Origin: Perkinsus chesapeaki
Taxonomy: Eukaryota > Perkinsozoa > Perkinsida > Perkinsidae
Assembly (NCBI GenBank): GCA_013115145.1
Contig: JAAPAO010000567.1
Coordinates: 392-22,970 of the forward strand
Direction of reading: 5' to 3'
Length of the DNA: 22,579 nucleotides
Positions 19,023 to 22,579 of this stretch are shown here, one piece after another. The notes beneath the pieces are model-generated. The model made no database searches, was not told where the DNA came from, and saw only the letters and a program-made list of their open reading frames with translations. Both the position numbers and the translations under genes were made by a program. Numbering within the stretch: the stretch's first letter is position 1; every line of letters begins with the position of its first letter.

Positions 19023-22000
19023 TCATTTCATGACAATACTATACGACATTGTGCCGATGATCGATTCCACATGCCCCCTTGCTACTTGTGATGGCACCCA
19101 CTCAGGTTTGTACTCGGACTCCTCCGCTCTCGGATTGAACACCTTCCCTTCGCCGGCTGCCAGCCAAAGACGGAAGAGCAAATTCGATGACCGCTCCGTC
19201 AGCAGTAGGCTTCCATAATACTTGAAGAAATACCGTTGCCAGGGATCGAACCTGGATCGTTGCAGGCCTACCTCAGCATTGGCCCAAGTCGGGAAAATTC
19301 GCCTGAATCCTCCAGACCTCCTTTCCTCATCATACCAGTCCATTATCAAGGACCAGTCTGCCCCTGTTAGCGACGACAATGGTCGTTTCCGTGAGCGCTT
19401 TTGAGCCAGATTTTCCAACTCCAACAGAAGTGAAGCTCTCGAACCTACGGCGAAGTACTTCCCAAACCGGGCAGCCTATCCCGGCTCGAATACTCTTTGG
19501 ACGCCAAGGGGACATCCCCTCTAGTCAGAGAAAGCTATTCTCAGAAATTCCTCTGTGACTGCGCGCCGCAATTTAAAAACAGAATTCGAGCTCGATACGA
19601 TCTGTGTAACGTATTGTAATCCAGGCAATAGCTTCAACATTATTCACCTTGTCCCTACTTCTTTGAGAACCAACTTTTGGCGACCACTGGCCTTCACATA
19701 CAGCTTGCATCTTACCATTAGGGCCTTTACAGAACGGCCAGAAACCTGATATCATCGACTCTCCAGACTGGCTCCACTGGAGACTCCAGTGGAGCCCAAA
19801 TCATTGCAAGCGAGGCGATTAAAGCATGCATGATGACTGCTAGAGCCTCGGTCTCGCGAAGTCTTGAAAGATTTCTGTCGAAAACCACACAGTAGTATTT
19901 TATTCCAGTTTTATATTAGAAAATTGCACAAGTTGTAACTGGGCCCAAAGACCATCTGTGCCCAGTCCGCCAACAGTCGCGGACCCTCAAAAACGGATTC
20001 GCGCATCAGCTCCATGGTGACAAGTATAACACTTAACCTCAATCGCAGTGCCCACAAAATAGCTGCTGCTGCCTTAGAGGGAGCGCTGCCTCCCTATTAT
20101 ATCCGTATCCCAACCAGACTACTACCTATCAACGTGAAGGCATCTGCCATGAGCTGCGATTTAATCCTTTTATCCAACGGGCTCGAGCTGGAGAACGACG
20201 GGCATACATTAACCTCTAGCAACCATGGTCTTAGATTGGCATCAACGATAATATCAAAACCGTATATCTGATGGATACCCGGGTTCGATCCCGGCACCCG
20301 GTCTTTTTACCTCGAAAATATTCTGATGTACCGGCGCTCCCATCTCCTGGCAAGAACTGTAGTTGGTCGACCGATGGAGATTCGTCGCCATCTGTGGCTC
20401 TGCCGAGATGACCGTCTGTAACAAAACCCGTCCAAGTTCCTCCCCTCGACCAGAACAGCACCTTGATGATAACGTCCTCGATGTCGGCCATCATACGATC
20501 GAAGTCGAGCTAGAAGAAGAGGGAACACCTTTGGAGTGAAAAGCTCCATTAGGGCACTCTTCGAGACTTACATCTCTATCAGACATGTAGCTTTTAAGCT
20601 CATCAAATGACCACTTATTGCTCATATTGCTGCTAACGGAGGGAGCTGTCCCCGGTCGAAATGAACCTCAGATGCAGTAGACAAGTAGGAAGATGGACTT
20701 TAGTAACGTTGATGACGGATACCAATAAGGGGAAAGCGACTTAGGGGCTTTAACTTATAATTCGTATTATGGCCACTTTTACATACTTATTAATATACTA
20801 ATTTATGAAGTTGGCAAAAGACGTAGAAGTGGACCAATAATATATATAATATTCGAACATAGATGGGAAAAGTAAATTCCGGCAGACCTGAGCCCCTCAC
20901 CGCTTAAGAATGTCAAATAGGCGAAGATAAGAGCTTAACTTGGGAGAGGTAACAGACAACAGTGTGACAGGAGAACCGAATCGTCCATTTGCAGTCGACC
21001 TAAGAAGACTTAGTTTTTGCTACTAGCAGCGTAAGATGCCAACAAGAAGCTTTCACTAGACGAGCTATGTGTCAACTAACCTACTTGATAGAGGTAGCTC
21101 TATCATCGAGGTCAATACGAATATAGACCTATGAAAGAAGGGTACCACAAAAGACCTCTCTGGTAGAACAAGGGGGATCGAATGATTTGCGAAAGCACAT
21201 ATAAGCAAGTAGCCTGTCTAGAAACTTTCCTTCGTCGAGAGGGTATACAGAAGCACGAGCAACCGCGCCGGTCAGGCTGAGCACACAGAAGCGGTATAAT
21301 ATCTCGCAAAGAACCTTTATGCGATATAATTTATACCACTCTCCTCCCAATTACCAATGCTATTACCTTTATCGTTCTCCTCAAACCGCTTATCCTCATT
21401 CTTAACGAAGGTCGAGTTCCGCTTGTTAACACTGTAGTTCGTCAGATGCATGAATCGAGACTTAGATTTCCCCCGATGAACATAAGGCTGCGTGGCGATT
21501 CGCACCAGACCTTCGTCATACAAGTAAATCTTGAGAGGATCCACCGACGTCACCAACACATACAGCCGAAGGTCGCACTTTAGACCGTTCAAGAGCAGGG
21601 GGTTGCCGATGTACCTTTGAATGATCCCCGATTTTTTTGCGTATTTTTTCAAGGCTCCAGAGCCCATGCTATTCCGAAGAAGCTTGATGCCTCTACCGCA
21701 ACTGGAGCTTCTAGGCTTGTAAATCCACATGGTGCCGGGCCTCGCCTTTAGCCTGTCCATGTCCCACCGAGGGAACTCCTTGGGAAGTATGTAAGTAGGC
21801 GGAACTATACTGCGGGAATTGGGGCCGATTCGACGCTGAAGCCGATCGATGTTGAGACATAAGGAATCTTTCCAGCCCATCTGGAAGGAACCGGGGAAGT
21901 GATTGGTTTTTTGAAGGGTATGCATCTTCTTAAGCGACTCTGGTTTGTTATTAGCGTCCCACCTAAGAGACCATTTCGGGTCATCCCAAGCTCCATCTGG

Positions 22001-22453
22001 GACAGCGACGCCTCCGTTACGGTCCAAGGTGTTGATGACACAGTTATACCGATGAACAGCAGATGAATGATGGTAATAGAAGCGCATGCTAGGAGTAGGG
22101 GAAGCTCGAGTGGAATATGGCCGGCCAGGGTCGGGGGGCACTACACAGCGGAATAAAATTACTGATGGTCTCGCCTCACCAAAAACCGACAGTAGAAGGT
22201 TGCGTTCAACGGTAAGATGAGAAGCCTCGCTGTTGGCGGTAGCCGATGACCACGAGCTGGCCCTGGCTTCACGGACGCCAAGGAGGCGGTCCCTGGCCCA
22301 GTCCTCTGCAGTGGACGAATCAGAGGAATCGATCTCCAGTTGCGAAGGGCGGGCAGGCTCCTCGATTGAACCGGCAGCTTCGTCGTTAGATAGTTCTAAG
22401 TCGCTCTGGATGTGTGAGGTTGTTGGTGATAGAGATGATTTATGAAGGGTCAT
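19023..22453 (-). CDS. TTLL4-like tubulin polyglutamylase, multi-exon
   Basis: ATP-grasp enzyme that adds glutamate chains to tubulin tails. Exon 1 (22453 to about 21345) starts with a Ser/Glu-rich region, then QKTNHFPGSFQMGWKD (181-196), YKPRSSSCGRGIKLL (ATP-binding lysine region, 245-259), IIQRYIGNPLLL, KCDLRLYVLVTS (292-303) and MHLTNYSVNK (335-344). Later exons are about 20626-20572 (NKWSFDELKSYMSDRD), 20509-20462 (DIEDVIIK), 20415-20332 (TVISAEP, SCQE) and from 20267 (YGFDIIVDANLRPWLLEVNV, SSSSPLDKRIKSQL). Introns of 62, 46 and 64 nt join these in frame. The last exon (19475 or later to 19023) has DWYDEERRSGGFRRIFPT, typical of the helical region after the TTLL4-group catalytic core. The acid/Asn pair of LLEVN needed for metal binding is kept. 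The exon 1-2 intron, about 700 nt, does not resolve to a usual donor in the right phase, and the part from 20125 to 19475 is unsolved. Confidence 0.85.
19770..19796. repeat. Perfect 13-bp inverted repeat in TTLL gene
   Basis: GGCTCCACTGGAG, one central A, then CTCCAGTGGAGCC form a perfect palindrome of 27 nt. It lies in the part of the TTLL gene between identified exons, so it is probably intronic. No direct repeats were seen beside it. Confidence 0.8.
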
Positions 22454-22579
22454 GTTGGAGTGGAAGACGCTACGGTAAGCTTTTCAGCACAACTTTGCAG
22501 GCCCACCGGTCCCAACCTGTGCGCATTCCGGTCCGAACGTGTGCAAGCCCATAGGGGACTTGTTTTATAGTTAAAACGC
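22454..22579. promoter_or_regulatory. 5' flank of the TTLL gene with direct repeat
   Basis: The 126 bp upstream of the TTLL start. A 17-bp direct repeat (CCGGTCCCAACCTGTGC at 22506-22522 and CCGGTCCGAACGTGTGC at 22528-22544, two mismatches, 22 bp apart) lies about 55-90 bp before the ATG. It is a possible paired transcription-factor site. No TATA box was identified with confidence. Confidence 0.35.

Noticed and set aside
19233-19252. B-box-like GGTTCGATCC with a perfect T-arm on the minus strand, suggesting a tRNA
   Set aside because: It lies inside the last TTLL exon (frame VGLQRSRFDPWQRYF) and has no matching acceptor stem upstream.
20277-20307. GGTTCGATCCC followed by TTTTT on the plus strand, like a tRNA end with a Pol III stop
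   Set aside because: No acceptor or D-arm partner upstream, where the sequence is a TTLL exon. The T-stem has a mismatch. It sits in a 64-nt intron, so a chance match is more likely.

Overview
The window is nuclear DNA from a protist-type eukaryote. The marks are short GT..AG introns (mostly about 42-64 nt, a few apparently near 30 nt), intron-rich small genes, a tubulin-ligase-like (TTLL) gene typical of organisms with flagella or complex microtubules, and every supportable gene on the minus strand. An alveolate such as Perkinsus fits this picture. That is inference from gene structure and style; no rRNA or other decisive marker is present.

Positions 1 to about 15,400 hold a head-to-tail array of three paralogous, apparently intronless genes of about 2.6 kb (copy 1 at 257-2833, copy 2 at 5996-8586, copy 3 at 10565-13147). 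They encode large secreted proteins with a signal peptide, an N-terminal DAH motif, a PDZ-like segment, an S41-type core (NGGG, then TDGNCGSAC around the putative nucleophile serine) and a hydrophobic C-terminal tail that looks like a GPI-anchor signal. I read them as CPAF-like S41 family peptidases on the cell surface. Copy 2 has a 14-nt insertion that puts its signal peptide out of frame, and it has lost the NGGG motif. Copy 3 is a mosaic of copy 1-like and copy 2-like sequence. The 5' spacers of copies 2 and 3 share a duplicated block of about 0.9-1.0 kb and a conserved promoter-proximal element. All three 3' flanks carry a 23-bp motif that has expanded to nine tandem copies beside copy 1.

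Positions 15,500 to 19,000 hold small intron-bearing genes: a possible secreted protein of 169 residues, a 37-codon ORF, an arginine-rich coiled-coil protein of 110 residues, a two-pass membrane protein resembling the V-ATPase assembly factor VMA21, and a four-exon gene for an unrecognised 110-residue protein. A 47-bp tandem repeat and a tRNA-derived SINE-like element lie between the last two.

Positions 19,023 to 22,453 hold a multi-exon TTLL4-like tubulin polyglutamylase gene. Most exons could be joined by eye. The junction of exons 1 and 2, and the part between the ATP-grasp end and the last exon, could not.
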